From Burkholderia cepacia (lineage in GTDB: Bacteria > Pseudomonadota > Gammaproteobacteria > Burkholderiales > Burkholderiaceae), in the NCBI RefSeq assembly GCF_029962485.1, contig NZ_CP073638.1, forward strand, positions 2,356,001 to 2,420,000: 64,000 bases of DNA, in the 5' to 3' direction. The notes under the pieces were generated by a model. That model made no database searches, had not been told where the DNA came from, and saw nothing but the letters and a program-made list of their open reading frames with translations. The position numbers and the translations under genes are program-made. Below are positions 15,120 to 23,828 of the stretch, one piece after another (the first letter of the stretch is position 1; each line of letters begins with the position of its first letter).

Positions 15120-17093
15120 ATGAACGATCTCACCGAAATGGCTACCTTGTCCGCCGGCACCGCGCCGGCCGGCGTCGACGCGGCCGTCGCACGTGCGACC
15201 GACGCGCTGCTGGCCGCGCAGCAAGCGGACGGGCACTGGGTCTACGAACTCGAAGCCGATTCGACGATTCCCGCCGAATACGTGCTGCTCGTCCACTATC
15301 TCGGCGAGACGCCGAACCTCGAGCTCGAACAGAAGATCGGCACATATCTGCGCCGCATCCAGCAAGCCGACGGCGGTTGGCCGCTGTTCACCGACGGCGC
15401 GCCGAACATCAGCGCGAGCGTGAAGGCGTATTTCGCGCTGAAGGTGATCGGCGACGACGAGAACGCCGAGCACATGCAGCGCGCACGCAAGGCGATCCAC
15501 GCGATGGGCGGCGCCGAGATGTCGAACGTGTTCACGCGCATCCAGCTCGCGCTGTACGGTGCGATTCCGTGGCGCGCGGTGCCGATGATGCCGGTCGAGA
15601 TCATGCTGCTGCCGCAGTGGTTCCCGTTCCACCTGTCGAAGGTGTCGTACTGGGCGCGTACCGTGATCGTGCCGCTGCTCGTGCTGAACGCGAAGCGCCC
15701 GATCGCGAAGAACCCGCGCGGCGTGCGTATCGACGAATTGTTCATCGATCCGCCCGTCAACGCCGGGCTGCTGCCGCGCCAGGGCCACCAGAGCGCCGGC
15801 TGGTTCGCATTCTTCCGTGTGGTCGACCATGCGCTGCGCGCGGTCGACGGCCTGTTTCCGAGCTACACGCGCGAACGTGCGATCCGTCAGGCCGTGTCGT
15901 TCGTCGACGAGCGCCTGAACGGCGAGGACGGCCTCGGCGCGATCTACCCGGCGATGGCCAACGCGGTGATGATGTACGACGTGCTCGGCTACGCGGAAGA
16001 TCATCCGAACCGTGCGATCGCGCGCAAGGCGCTCGAGAAGCTGCTCGTCGTGCACGAGGACGAAGCGTACTGCCAGCCGTGCCTGTCGCCGGTGTGGGAC
16101 ACGTCGCTCGCCGCGCACGCGCTGCTCGAGACCGGCGATGCGCGCGCGGAAGAAGCCGTGCTGCGCGGCCTCGAATGGCTGCGACCGCTGCAGATCCTCG
16201 ACGTGCGCGGCGACTGGATCTCGCGCCGTCCGCACGTGCGGCCCGGCGGCTGGGCGTTCCAGTACGCGAACGCACACTACCCGGACGTCGACGATACGGC
16301 CGTGGTCGTGATGGCGATGGATCGCGCGCAGAAGCTCAAGCAGTCGGACACGTATCGCGATTCGATGGCGCGTGCGCGCGAATGGGTCGTCGGCATGCAG
16401 AGCAGTGACGGCGGCTGGGGTGCGTTCGAACCGGAAAACACGCAGTACTACCTGAACAACATCCCGTTCTCCGATCACGGTGCGCTGCTCGATCCGCCGA
16501 CGTCCGACGTGTCGGGCCGCTGCCTGTCGATGCTGTCGCAGCTCGGCGAGACGCCGCTGAACAGCGAGCCGGCCCGCCGCGCGCTCGACTACATGCTGAA
16601 GGAACAGGAGCCGGACGGCAGCTGGTATGGCCGCTGGGGGATGAACTACGTGTACGGCACGTGGACGGCGCTGTGCTCGCTGAACGCGGCCGGCCTGACG
16701 CCGGACGATCCGCGCATGAAGCGCGGCGCGCAGTGGCTGCTGTCGATCCAGAACAAGGACGGCGGCTGGGGTGAGGACGGCGACAGCTACAAGCTGAACT
16801 ACCGCGGCTTCGAGCAGGCGCCGAGCACGGCGTCGCAGACGGCCTGGGCGCTGCTCGGCCTGATGGCGGCCGGCGAAGTGAACAACCCGGCCGTGGCGCG
16901 CGGCGTCGACTACCTGATCGCCCAGCAGAACGAAGAAGGCCTGTGGGACGAGACGCGCTTCACGGCGACGGGCTTCCCGCGCGTGTTCTACCTGCGCTAC
17001 CACGGCTATCGCAAGTTCTTCCCGCTGTGGGCGCTGGCGCGCTACCGCAACCTGAAGCGCGACAACGCGACGCGCGTCACGGTCGGGATGTAA
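15120..17093 (+). CDS. shc: Squalene-hopene cyclase
   Basis: 657 residues, the normal length of bacterial squalene-hopene cyclases. This monotopic membrane enzyme cyclises squalene to hopene and hopanol. The protonating DXDD motif is DVDD at 389-392. Repeated QW motifs are visible (for example QQADGGWPLF at 81-90 and later SSDGGWGAFEPEN and NKDGGWGEDGDS). A GAGG ribosome-binding site lies about 6 bases before the ATG at 15120; the much longer open frame upstream overlaps hpnE and is not real. Burkholderia genomes can carry a second copy elsewhere, so this may be one of two. Confidence 0.97.
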   Translation: MNDLTEMATLSAGTAPAGVDAAVARATDALLAAQQADGHWVYELEADSTIPAEYVLLVHYLGETPNLELEQKIGTYLRRIQQADGGWPLFTDGAPNISASVKAYFALKVIGDDENAEHMQRARKAIHAMGGAEMSNVFTRIQLALYGAIPWRAVPMMPVEIMLLPQWFPFHLSKVSYWARTVIVPLLVLNAKRPIAKNPRGVRIDELFIDPPVNAGLLPRQGHQSAGWFAFFRVVDHALRAVDGLFPSYTRERAIRQAVSFVDERLNGEDGLGAIYPAMANAVMMYDVLGYAEDHPNRAIARKALEKLLVVHEDEAYCQPCLSPVWDTSLAAHALLETGDARAEEAVLRGLEWLRPLQILDVRGDWISRRPHVRPGGWAFQYANAHYPDVDDTAVVVMAMDRAQKLKQSDTYRDSMARAREWVVGMQSSDGGWGAFEPENTQYYLNNIPFSDHGALLDPPTSDVSGRCLSMLSQLGETPLNSEPARRALDYMLKEQEPDGSWYGRWGMNYVYGTWTALCSLNAAGLTPDDPRMKRGAQWLLSIQNKDGGWGEDGDSYKLNYRGFEQAPSTASQTAWALLGLMAAGEVNNPAVARGVDYLIAQQNEEGLWDETRFTATGFPRVFYLRYHGYRKFFPLWALARYRNLKRDNATRVTVGM

Positions 17094-17095
17094 CG

Positions 17096-17803
17096 GTGGG
17101 CGTATCACGACACAACGGCGCATTGCCCGTCATCGCGGTGACGGGGATGGCGTTCGAGGCGCGCATCGCGCGCGGTAATGGCGTCGAGGCCGTGTTCGCT
17201 GCGCGCGCCGACCGGCTCGAACGCGCGCTGGCAGACGCGACCGCACGCGGCTGCGCGGGCATCGTCAGCTTCGGCACGGCGGGCGGGCTTTCGCCCGATC
17301 TGGCGCCTGGCGCGCTCGTGATCGCGAGCGCGATCGACGGGCCGTTCGGCCGCGTGGAGACCGATGCGGGGTGGAGCACGCGGCTCGTCGCCTCGCTGCA
17401 CGACACGCCGGTGTGGGCGCGCGTCACGCGTGGCACGATCGCGGCCGTCGGTGCGCCGGTCGTCAGCGAACAGGAGAAGGCGTCGTTGCATCATGCGAAG
17501 GGCGCGCTGGCCGTCGACATGGAGTCGCACATCGCGGCGGCCTTCGCGGCGGCGCGCGGCGTGCCGTTTGCGGTGTGCCGCGCGATCGTCGATCCGGCGT
17601 GGCGCACGCTGCCGCGCGCGGCGACCGCCGGCCTGCGCGACGACGGCAGCACGGCGATCCTGCCGATCCTGCGTGAATTGCTGAAGCAGCCGTCGCAGCT
17701 CGGCCCGCTGCTGCAGGTCGCAAGCGACGCGCGCGCGGCACGCACCACGCTGATCCAGGCGCGCCACGCGTTCGAGCGTACGGGCGCAATGCGGGTCGTC
17801 TGA
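17096..17803 (+). CDS. hpnG: HpnG-type nucleoside phosphorylase (adenosylhopane nucleosidase)
   Basis: 235 residues of the MTA/SAH nucleosidase-phosphorylase fold, recognised by VTGMAFEARIA, the central FGTAGGLSPDLAPG loop and the VDMESH nucleoside-binding motif. In hopanoid clusters this protein (HpnG) removes adenine from adenosylhopane to give ribosylhopane, a step in side-chain extension. The start is GTG at 17096, two bases after the shc stop. Adenosylhopane is made by HpnH, which is not in the window. Confidence 0.85.
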   Translation: MGVSRHNGALPVIAVTGMAFEARIARGNGVEAVFAARADRLERALADATARGCAGIVSFGTAGGLSPDLAPGALVIASAIDGPFGRVETDAGWSTRLVASLHDTPVWARVTRGTIAAVGAPVVSEQEKASLHHAKGALAVDMESHIAAAFAAARGVPFAVCRAIVDPAWRTLPRAATAGLRDDGSTAILPILRELLKQPSQLGPLLQVASDARAARTTLIQARHAFERTGAMRVV

Positions 17804-17953
17804 GCGGCTTGCGCCGCTTTTCCCTCCCCTCTTTCGGGTTCGTTGCGCACGCAGGCATTGCGTGTGCGACGTGACCTCGCATCCGACCGCTTCCGGTCTC
17901 CTCTCGCCCTTGCGCAATGACGGCGCGTGACGCTGCCGCGTTCGCGACGCCTC

Positions 17954-18193
17954 CTACGAACGCCAGTGCGGCGGCTCACCCGTTGCCCACGTGACCAGAA
18001 CGAGCAGCGCACTGAGCAGCATGACTGCGGAGAAGAATGCCCAGGGGCGGCGGTCGGGACGAAACACGTTGCCGACGACGACCAGCGATGCGATGTAGAC
18101 GAGCATCACTACCCAGCCTTGCCACAGAACCGGAACCCCCCACCCCCAGCCATGCTCCTTGGCGAGGAACCAGTATTGGTGCGTGTTGTTCAT
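17954..18193 (-). CDS. Small conserved membrane protein
   Basis: 79 residues with two predicted transmembrane helices (GWVVMLVYIASLVVVGNVF and FFSAVMLLSALLVLVTWA) joined by a short RPDRRP loop, and an aromatic N-terminus (HQYWFLAKEHGWGWG). No family function is recognised. The ATG at 18193 is preferred; a TTG two codons upstream is possible. It lies alone between the hopanoid operon end and the hpnN-mlaA operon terminator. Its position between hopanoid genes hints at an envelope role, which is inference only. Confidence 0.65.
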   Translation of the reverse strand: MNNTHQYWFLAKEHGWGWGVPVLWQGWVVMLVYIASLVVVGNVFRPDRRPWAFFSAVMLLSALLVLVTWATGEPPHWRS

Positions 18194-18353
18194 GTTCAAT
18201 GGAAAGGGTTGACGGGATGTGGGGTCGATTGCGCGAGCGCGATGCGTCGTTCAGCGGCCGGCGCGTCTCGCGACAGCGCATGCGACATCTTAAATCCGGC
18301 CGCGCAAGTCTTCAGCGGGCATGGCATTCGCGGGCGGCACGGATCGTACGGAC

Positions 18354-18386
18354 AAAAAAAGAGCGCTGCATGATGCAGCGCTCTTT
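18354..18386 (-). terminator. Intrinsic terminator of the hpnN-mlaA operon
   Basis: A perfect 14-bp inverted repeat (AAAGAGCGCTGCAT and its complement around one base) lies at 18358-18386. On the minus strand it is followed by seven T residues. It stands 27 bp after the mlaA stop. Confidence 0.9.
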
Positions 18387-18412
18387 GTCTTTGCGCGGCC
18401 GCCGTTGCGGCG

Positions 18413-19408
18413 TTACTGCGCGGCCGGACTGCTTGCAGGTGCGGCCGGCGTGGCCGGCACGGCCGCTGAACCGGACGCCGCCGGCACGGCTGCCGACGCC
18501 GCGGCCGGTGCGGCAGCAGGCGCACTGGCGGGCATCGCATTGTCCGCACCCGGATCGTCGTACTGCGGCAACCCCGGCGCGGCCGGCGCGTTGTTCGGCG
18601 TCGCGCCCGATGCGCCGCCCGAGTCGCCCGGATCCTCGTAGTTCGGCAGCCCCGGCACGGCCGGCGTCGCGGCTGGCGCGGCGCCCGGCTCACCCGGTTC
18701 GTTGTAGGTCGGCAGCGCGGCCGACGACGACTGGCTGCGGTACGTCAGCGACTTGCGCTGCTGCAGGTACGCGTCGCGCACGAACGAATACGGATCGAGC
18801 GCGGCCTGCTTCAGCAGGTCGGTCGCGCCGAGCAGGTCGGAGCGCGCGCTGATGAACTGCGCGATGTACATCGGGTTGCGCGCGGCCGGCTCGATGTAGT
18901 TCAGCAGGTTGAAGCGCACGTCCACCGCGCGGCCGACGCCATCGCGGATCGTACTCGGCCCGAACACGGGCAGCACGAGGTACGGGCCGGACGGCACGCC
19001 CCAGCGCGCCATCGTCAGCCCGAAATCCTGGTGGTGCTTCGGCAGCCCGGCCGGCGTCGCGATGTCGATCAGGCCGGCGACGCCGAACAGCGAGTTCATC
19101 GCCACGCGCATCAGATCCTGCGTCGCATCGGTGATGCGCAACTGCAGCAGGTTGTTCGCCATGTTGCCGAGATCGCCGAGGTTCGAGAAGAAGTTGCTGA
19201 TCGCGGTCCGCACGGGCGTCGGCGTGATCTTCTGGTACCCCTTCGCGATCGGCTGGGCGATGTTCGTGTCGACCGTGTCGTTGAACGTGTACATCGCCCG
19301 GTTCATCGGCTCGAGCGGGTCGTTGGGATTGCGGTTCGGTCCCGTCGCGCAGCCGGACAGCATCGCGCTGGCGGCGACGGTCGCCGCAATGATTCGCACC
19401 TTATTCAT
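18413..19408 (-). CDS. mlaA: MlaA/VacJ-family outer-membrane lipoprotein
   Basis: 331 residues. The lipobox LSGC puts the lipidated cysteine at residue 20. The MlaA domain (residues about 30-215; [18 protein letters not shown], then [10 protein letters not shown] and [13 protein letters not shown]) removes phospholipids from the outer leaflet of the outer membrane. The last 100 residues (232-331) are low complexity and absent from short homologues: three units beginning [16 protein letters not shown] and LPQYDDPG, then an Ala/Pro/Ser tail. Its ATG overlaps the hpnN stop by 8 bp, coupling it to the hopanoid RND transporter. With MlaC-like HpnM divergent, the three genes suggest lipid or hopanoid traffic between membranes. 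Confidence 0.92.
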   Translation of the reverse strand: MNKVRIIAATVAASAMLSGCATGPNRNPNDPLEPMNRAMYTFNDTVDTNIAQPIAKGYQKITPTPVRTAISNFFSNLGDLGNMANNLLQLRITDATQDLMRVAMNSLFGVAGLIDIATPAGLPKHHQDFGLTMARWGVPSGPYLVLPVFGPSTIRDGVGRAVDVRFNLLNYIEPAARNPMYIAQFISARSDLLGATDLLKQAALDPYSFVRDAYLQQRKSLTYRSQSSSAALPTYNEPGEPGAAPAATPAVPGLPNYEDPGDSGGASGATPNNAPAAPGLPQYDDPGADNAMPASAPAAAPAAASAAVPAASGSAAVPATPAAPASSPAAQ

Positions 19409-22034
19409 TGATTCCTTGCGATTGGTTCTTGGCGCGTTTGACGCGCGGTTTGCCCATCAGGACGGGCTGGAACACCACGGCGCCGATTAGCGTGCAGGTC
19501 AGGGCCAGCGCGAGCAGTTTGCCCATGCTCGATGTGCCCGGATGGTGCGACAGCCACAGGCTGCCGAATGCAGTTGCCGTCGTCGCGGCGCTGAACAGCA
19601 CGGCATGCGTGAGGCTCGAGTGCAGCAACCCCGTCTGCCCCGCGCGCCACGCCATCACGAAATACACCTTGAACGCGACGCCGACGCCGAGCATCAGCGG
19701 CAGCGCGATGATGTTCGCGAAGTTGAGCGGCATGCCGAGCACGACGCACATCTCGAGCGTCACGACGCCCGACACGAGCAGCGGCACCAGCGTGCGCAGC
19801 ACGTCGCCGAAGCGGCGCAGCGTGATCCACAGCAGGATCGTGATCGAGATGATCGACCACAGCGCGGCATGCAGGAACGCGTTGATGATCGTATCGGCCG
19901 AATGCAGGATCGAGATCGGCCCGCCGGTCGCGCCCGGTTCCGCGGCCTTCACCGTTTTCGCGAAACGGCGCAGCATCGTGTCGTCGTTCGGGTCGACGCC
20001 CTTCGGCACCTTCGGCGAGATCTGCACGAGCGCGTGGCCGTCCGGCGCGACCCAGTCGCGCACGAGTTGCGGCGGCAGCGTTTCGCGCGTGATGTCCTGC
20101 GGCTGCAGCAGCGATGCGAGCTGGTTGAGCGCGATGCGCAGTGTTTCGCCGAACGCGCGCTCGGCGCGGTCGCGCGTCGCGCTGTCGGCGGCCGCGAGCT
20201 TCGCGAGCGATGCGGACAGGTGCTGCGCGGCCGCTGCGCCCGGGCCCGGGTGATCTTCGGCCGCGTAGCTCAGCAGGTCCGACACGCGCTTGAGCGCGGC
20301 GACGCGCTGCGCATCGGTCGCGGGCGGTGCGGCCGGTTGCGTCAGCGCGGGCAGCAGGTCGCTCGCGGCGGCAGCGATCGCCGCGCGCTTGGCCGGCTGG
20401 TCGGCGGGGATGAAGGTCGACAGCGTGGTCGTGCGGCCGACTTCGGGCAGCGCGTCGAGGCGCTTCGCGGCCGCATCGGCTTCGGCGAGCGACGGCGCGA
20501 GCATTGTGACGTCGTTGACCGCCGCTTCCGGCGAATCCTTCAGCGCGAGCAGCGTCGCCATCGATTCGCTGTTCGGATCCTTCAGGTGCAGCGGGTTGAA
20601 GTCGAAGCGCAGGAACGCGAGCAGCGGCAGCGCGCCGATCACGACGACGAGCGTGCCGATCAGGATCGGCTTGCGATGGCGATCGAGGTAGTCGTCGACC
20701 GGCGCGAGCCACGGGAAGCCCGGCGTCTTCGATTCGCCCGGCGGCGCGAACAGGCGCAGCAGCGCGGGCAGCAGCGTGAGCGTGGTCAGCAGTGCGACGA
20801 ACATCCCGACGCCCGCGATCAGCCCGAGCTCGGACACGCCGCGATACGCGGTGGGGATGAACGAGAAGAAGCTCGCGGCGACGGCCGCGGTGGCCAGCGC
20901 GAGCGGCATGCCCATCGAGTGCGCGGCGCCGATCAGCGCGTGGTCGATGCGCGGATCGCGGAAGCGTTCCTCGCGGTACTTCACACCGTACTGGATCGAG
21001 AAGTCGACGCCGAGGCCGACGAACAGCACCATGAACGCGACCGAGATCATGTTCAGCGAGCCGACCATCGCGAGGCCGAGCGCCGCGGTCACCACGAGGC
21101 CGACGAACAGCGTGACGAGCACCGAGCCGATCATCCGCTTCGAGCGCAGTGCCAGCCACAGGATCACGAGCACGGCGAGCAGCGTGAGCGCGCCGTTGAG
21201 CGCGGCGCCGTCCTCGACCGACGCGAATTCGTCGTCGGCGAGCGGCTGTTCGCCGGTCAGGCGCACGGCCGCGCCGTAGCGCTTCTCGAGGTCGAGCGAA
21301 CGCGCCGCGTCGCGGATCACCTGGCTTGTCTCCGCGCCGGCCTTCAGCGCGCCGTAGTTGACCACCGGCTGCACGGTGACGAACGCGCGCGCGGGCTGCC
21401 GCGCGGCATCGCTGTCGACCAGCGCGCGCCACGAGAACGCGGCCGGCTTGCCGGCCAGCACGTCGTCGACCGTCGCCGCGCTGCGCGCGAGCAGCTTGGC
21501 CATCGTCGGCAGTTTCACCTGGCCGGTCAGCAGCGGCTGGCCGAGCGTGGTGGCCAGTGTGGTGGCGAGCCCGGTGAGGCTCGGATTCTTCGCGAGTTCG
21601 TTGACGAGCGGGCGCGCGCTCGCGAGCTGCGACGTTGTATCGGAGACTTCCTGCGGCGACAGGAACAGCAAGCCGTTGTGCTCGAAGAACGGCCCGCCGC
21701 CGGGCTCGGCAACCTGGCCGATGCGGCCGGCTTCGGCATCCTTCTGCAGCGCTTCGGTCAGCGCATGCGCGGCGGCGTTCGCGAACTCGGGCGCAGGCGC
21801 CTCGACGACCGCGAGGATCGTGCCGTTGCGTTGCGGGAACGCCTTGTCGACGGCCTCGCCGAGCGCGGCCCATTGGGGCTCCGCATCGACGAGTTTGCTG
21901 ATGTCGGTGTTGATCTTGAAATGCTGCGCGACATAGACGCCGCTGAGCGCGGCGATGACGAGCGACAGGACGACGACCCAGACGGGGCGGCGCACCGACC
22001 ATGCAACGAGTCGGACGATGAGAGATGTCACCAT
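19401..22034 (-). CDS. hpnN: Hopanoid RND transporter HpnN
   Basis: 877 residues from ATG 22034; the frame continues upstream to a TTG without homology. It is an RND/MMPL-type permease: TM1 ([19 protein letters not shown]), a large periplasmic loop, a sterol-sensing-like block of five helices (about residues 260-440; [19 protein letters not shown] onward), a second periplasmic loop and a second five-helix block ending near [11 protein letters not shown]. HpnN moves hopanoids from the inner to the outer membrane. It overlaps mlaA and is divergent from hpnM. A TATACT -10 element lies about 40 bp upstream of the start. Confidence 0.92.
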   Translation of the reverse strand: MVTSLIVRLVAWSVRRPVWVVVLSLVIAALSGVYVAQHFKINTDISKLVDAEPQWAALGEAVDKAFPQRNGTILAVVEAPAPEFANAAAHALTEALQKDAEAGRIGQVAEPGGGPFFEHNGLLFLSPQEVSDTTSQLASARPLVNELAKNPSLTGLATTLATTLGQPLLTGQVKLPTMAKLLARSAATVDDVLAGKPAAFSWRALVDSDAARQPARAFVTVQPVVNYGALKAGAETSQVIRDAARSLDLEKRYGAAVRLTGEQPLADDEFASVEDGAALNGALTLLAVLVILWLALRSKRMIGSVLVTLFVGLVVTAALGLAMVGSLNMISVAFMVLFVGLGVDFSIQYGVKYREERFRDPRIDHALIGAAHSMGMPLALATAAVAASFFSFIPTAYRGVSELGLIAGVGMFVALLTTLTLLPALLRLFAPPGESKTPGFPWLAPVDDYLDRHRKPILIGTLVVVIGALPLLAFLRFDFNPLHLKDPNSESMATLLALKDSPEAAVNDVTMLAPSLAEADAAAKRLDALPEVGRTTTLSTFIPADQPAKRAAIAAAASDLLPALTQPAAPPATDAQRVAALKRVSDLLSYAAEDHPGPGAAAAQHLSASLAKLAAADSATRDRAERAFGETLRIALNQLASLLQPQDITRETLPPQLVRDWVAPDGHALVQISPKVPKGVDPNDDTMLRRFAKTVKAAEPGATGGPISILHSADTIINAFLHAALWSIISITILLWITLRRFGDVLRTLVPLLVSGVVTLEMCVVLGMPLNFANIIALPLMLGVGVAFKVYFVMAWRAGQTGLLHSSLTHAVLFSAATTATAFGSLWLSHHPGTSSMGKLLALALTCTLIGAVVFQPVLMGKPRVKRAKNQSQGINE

Positions 22035-22070
22035 GTGGCGGTGGGGAGCGGCTGGCAAGGGCAAAGTAGT

Positions 22071-22082
22071 CAAGTATACCGG
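22071..22082 (-). promoter_or_regulatory. hpnN promoter element
   Basis: On the minus strand this reads CCGGTATACTTG and contains TATACT as a probable -10. The same 12-mer occurs inverted at 22276-22287 before hpnM. Confidence 0.5.
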
Positions 22083-22168
22083 CGCGGCGTGGCGGCGGTC
22101 GTGACGATGGGGGTTTCGGGGCGGGAAGGAGATTTGTTTGCGGTGGTGGAATCGGTACCCGTGACCGG

Positions 22169-22229
22169 TTCATTTGTATGGGGATATTTACATAGTCGGC
22201 GCGGGGCTGCGTTGCGTGTGACAAATGAA
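22169..22229. promoter_or_regulatory. Inverted repeat between divergent hpnN and hpnM promoters
   Basis: TTCATTTGT at 22169-22177 and ACAAATGAA at 22221-22229 form a perfect 9-bp inverted repeat with a 43-bp spacer. It sits between the two TATACT elements and could be a paired regulator site. The rest of the 310-bp gap (22035-22344) shows no gene. Confidence 0.35.
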
Positions 22230-22275
22230 GCTGAAAGGTAACAGTCGGTCACCGTGCGGCAACCGGGCGTCAGGC

Positions 22276-22287
22276 CCGGTATACTTG
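22276..22287 (+). promoter_or_regulatory. hpnM promoter element
   Basis: CCGGTATACTTG with TATACT at 22280-22285 as likely -10, about 60 bp before the hpnM start. It is identical to the element before hpnN on the opposite strand. Confidence 0.5.
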
Positions 22288-22344
22288 GCTTCACCGGCCG
22301 ATGCAAAGAGCCGGTCGTTTTTTCTCACCGAGTGCGATATCCGT

Positions 22345-22941
22345 ATGAAACGTCATCTGTTTGCTTTCGTCGCGGCCGCCGCCGTGTCGGTTTCCGCTTT
22401 CGCGCAGAGCGCGCCGGTCGACATCGTCCGCAATGCGGTCGAGGGCACCGTCACCGCGATGAAGGCCGATCCGGCCGCGCGCGGCGGTGATATGGCGAAG
22501 GTCACGCAGGTCGTCGAGCAGCGCTTCCTGCCCGCGACCAACTTCGAACGCACGACCCGCATCGCGGTCGGCGACGCATGGAAGCAGGCCACGCCGCAAC
22601 AGCAGCAGGAGCTGTACAAGCAGTTCAAGCTGCTGATGACGCGCACCTACGCCGCGTCGCTCGCGCAGCTCGGCAGCCAGGACGCGAAGTTCTCGTTCAA
22701 GGCCGGCGGCGCGTCGGGCGCCGACGCGCTCGTGCAGTCGACGGTCTCGACGCCGGGCGACAGCCAGTCGGTCGGCTATCGTCTCGGCAAGGTCGGCAAC
22801 GACTGGAAGATCTACGACATCGACATGTCGGGTGCGTGGCTGATCCAGGTCTACCAGGGGCAGTTCAAGAGCCAACTGGCGTCGGGCGGGATCGACGGCC
22901 TGATCGCGTACCTGCAGAAGCACAATTCGCGGACGAACTGA
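22345..22941 (+). CDS. hpnM: MlaC/Ttg2D-family periplasmic lipid-binding protein HpnM
   Basis: 198 residues with a signal peptide (MKRHLFAFVAAAAVSVSAFA, cleavage after AFA). The mature part is the MlaC/toluene-tolerance fold, recognised by VTQVVEQRFLPATNFERTTRIAVGDAW and WKIYDIDMSGAWLIQVYQGQF. Such proteins shuttle phospholipids through the periplasm; in hopanoid clusters the protein is called HpnM. The start at 22345 follows from the signal peptide; an upstream frame is unrelated. It is divergent from hpnN-mlaA with a shared promoter motif, and closed by a strong terminator. Confidence 0.9.
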   Translation: MKRHLFAFVAAAAVSVSAFAQSAPVDIVRNAVEGTVTAMKADPAARGGDMAKVTQVVEQRFLPATNFERTTRIAVGDAWKQATPQQQQELYKQFKLLMTRTYAASLAQLGSQDAKFSFKAGGASGADALVQSTVSTPGDSQSVGYRLGKVGNDWKIYDIDMSGAWLIQVYQGQFKSQLASGGIDGLIAYLQKHNSRTN

Positions 22942-22973
22942 CGGGCGTTGCAAGGCCGCGGTCCGGATGCATG

Positions 22974-22998
22974 AAGGGCGCCCTCGGGCGCCCTTTTT
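22974..22998 (+). terminator. Intrinsic terminator of hpnM
   Basis: AAGGGCGC and GCGCCCTT form a stem closed by a short loop, followed by TTTTT. It lies 33 bp after the stop codon. Confidence 0.9.
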
Positions 22999-23151
22999 CA
23001 TGGCTGCGTGCTGGTTGCGCGTGATGCGCCGACGCCGAGCTATGGTGGTTGCGGCGATGCTCGCCATGCAGCGTGAAACGCGCAAGCGGTCTGATCGTGC
23101 CGCGATGACGCGCGTGACGTCTTCCCGCCCGGAATGACGCGACGTACCGAC

Positions 23152-23796
23152 CTACCTTCGCCGATGCTCGACCGCGAACTTGATCAGCTCGGCCTGCCCT
23201 TCGATCTCCAGCTTGCGCTTCAGGTTGAGCCGGTGCGTTTCCACCGTGCGCACCGATAACCCCGTCTGCTGCGCGATCTGCTTGCTCGACAGCCCTTGCG
23301 CCAGCGTATCGAGGATGTCGCGTTCGCGCGGCGTCAGCCGGTCCAGCGGCGACGCGGTCGCGCTCGCCTGGATCATCCGCGCGGCGAGCCCTTCGCTGAA
23401 GAACGTCTGCCCGGCCAGCACCGCGCCGATCGCGCGGACGATCTCGCTCGCGGGCGAATCCTTCAGCAGGTAGCCGCTCGCGCCGGCGCGCACGGCCTGC
23501 GTCACGTATTCGGTGTTGTCGTGCATCGACAGCATCAGCACGCGGATGCCCGGAAACCGATCGTGGAACACGCCCGCAAGCGTGATGCCGTTCATCCCGT
23601 TCATGCCGACGTCCATCAACGCGAGATCGGGTTCGAGCGACGCGGCGAGCGCGAGCGCCTCGTCGGCGTTGCCGGCCTCGCCGACCACCGACAGGTCGGC
23701 TGCTTCGAGCCGCATCCGCAAGCCGTCGCGCACGAGCGGATGATCGTCGACGAGCAGCAGTCGGGCGGCAGGCCGGGCGGTGTCGGGGGCGCTCAT
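23152..23796 (-). CDS. NarL/FixJ-type response regulator
   Basis: 214 residues. The receiver has acidic pair D17-D18, phospho-acceptor D62 (ALMDVGMNGMNG) and lysine in LLKDSPA. It is followed by a LuxR-type helix-turn-helix (LTPRERDILDTLAQGL through SVRTVETHRLNLKRKL, about residues 150-195). The ATG at 23796 has a GGAGA site 9 bases upstream; the longer open frame reading into the kinase is spurious. It is cotranscribed after the histidine kinase (32-bp gap), forming a complete two-component pair of NarXL/UhpBA type. Confidence 0.93.
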   Translation of the reverse strand: MSAPDTARPAARLLLVDDHPLVRDGLRMRLEAADLSVVGEAGNADEALALAASLEPDLALMDVGMNGMNGITLAGVFHDRFPGIRVLMLSMHDNTEYVTQAVRAGASGYLLKDSPASEIVRAIGAVLAGQTFFSEGLAARMIQASATASPLDRLTPRERDILDTLAQGLSSKQIAQQTGLSVRTVETHRLNLKRKLEIEGQAELIKFAVEHRRR

Positions 23797-23828
23797 GCGT
23801 GAAAGGTCTCCTGTTATGGTGCGTGTCG

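Noticed and set aside
14115-17123. Very long antisense or extended frames across hpnE/shc (up to 992 codons)
   Set aside because: They are frame shadows of high-GC coding sequence; only the squalene-hopene cyclase part beginning at 15120 shows protein homology.
19405-22241. Long open frames of about 900 codons on both strands over hpnN
   Set aside because: Composition is arginine/alanine-rich with no domain; hpnN in its own frame has clear RND topology.
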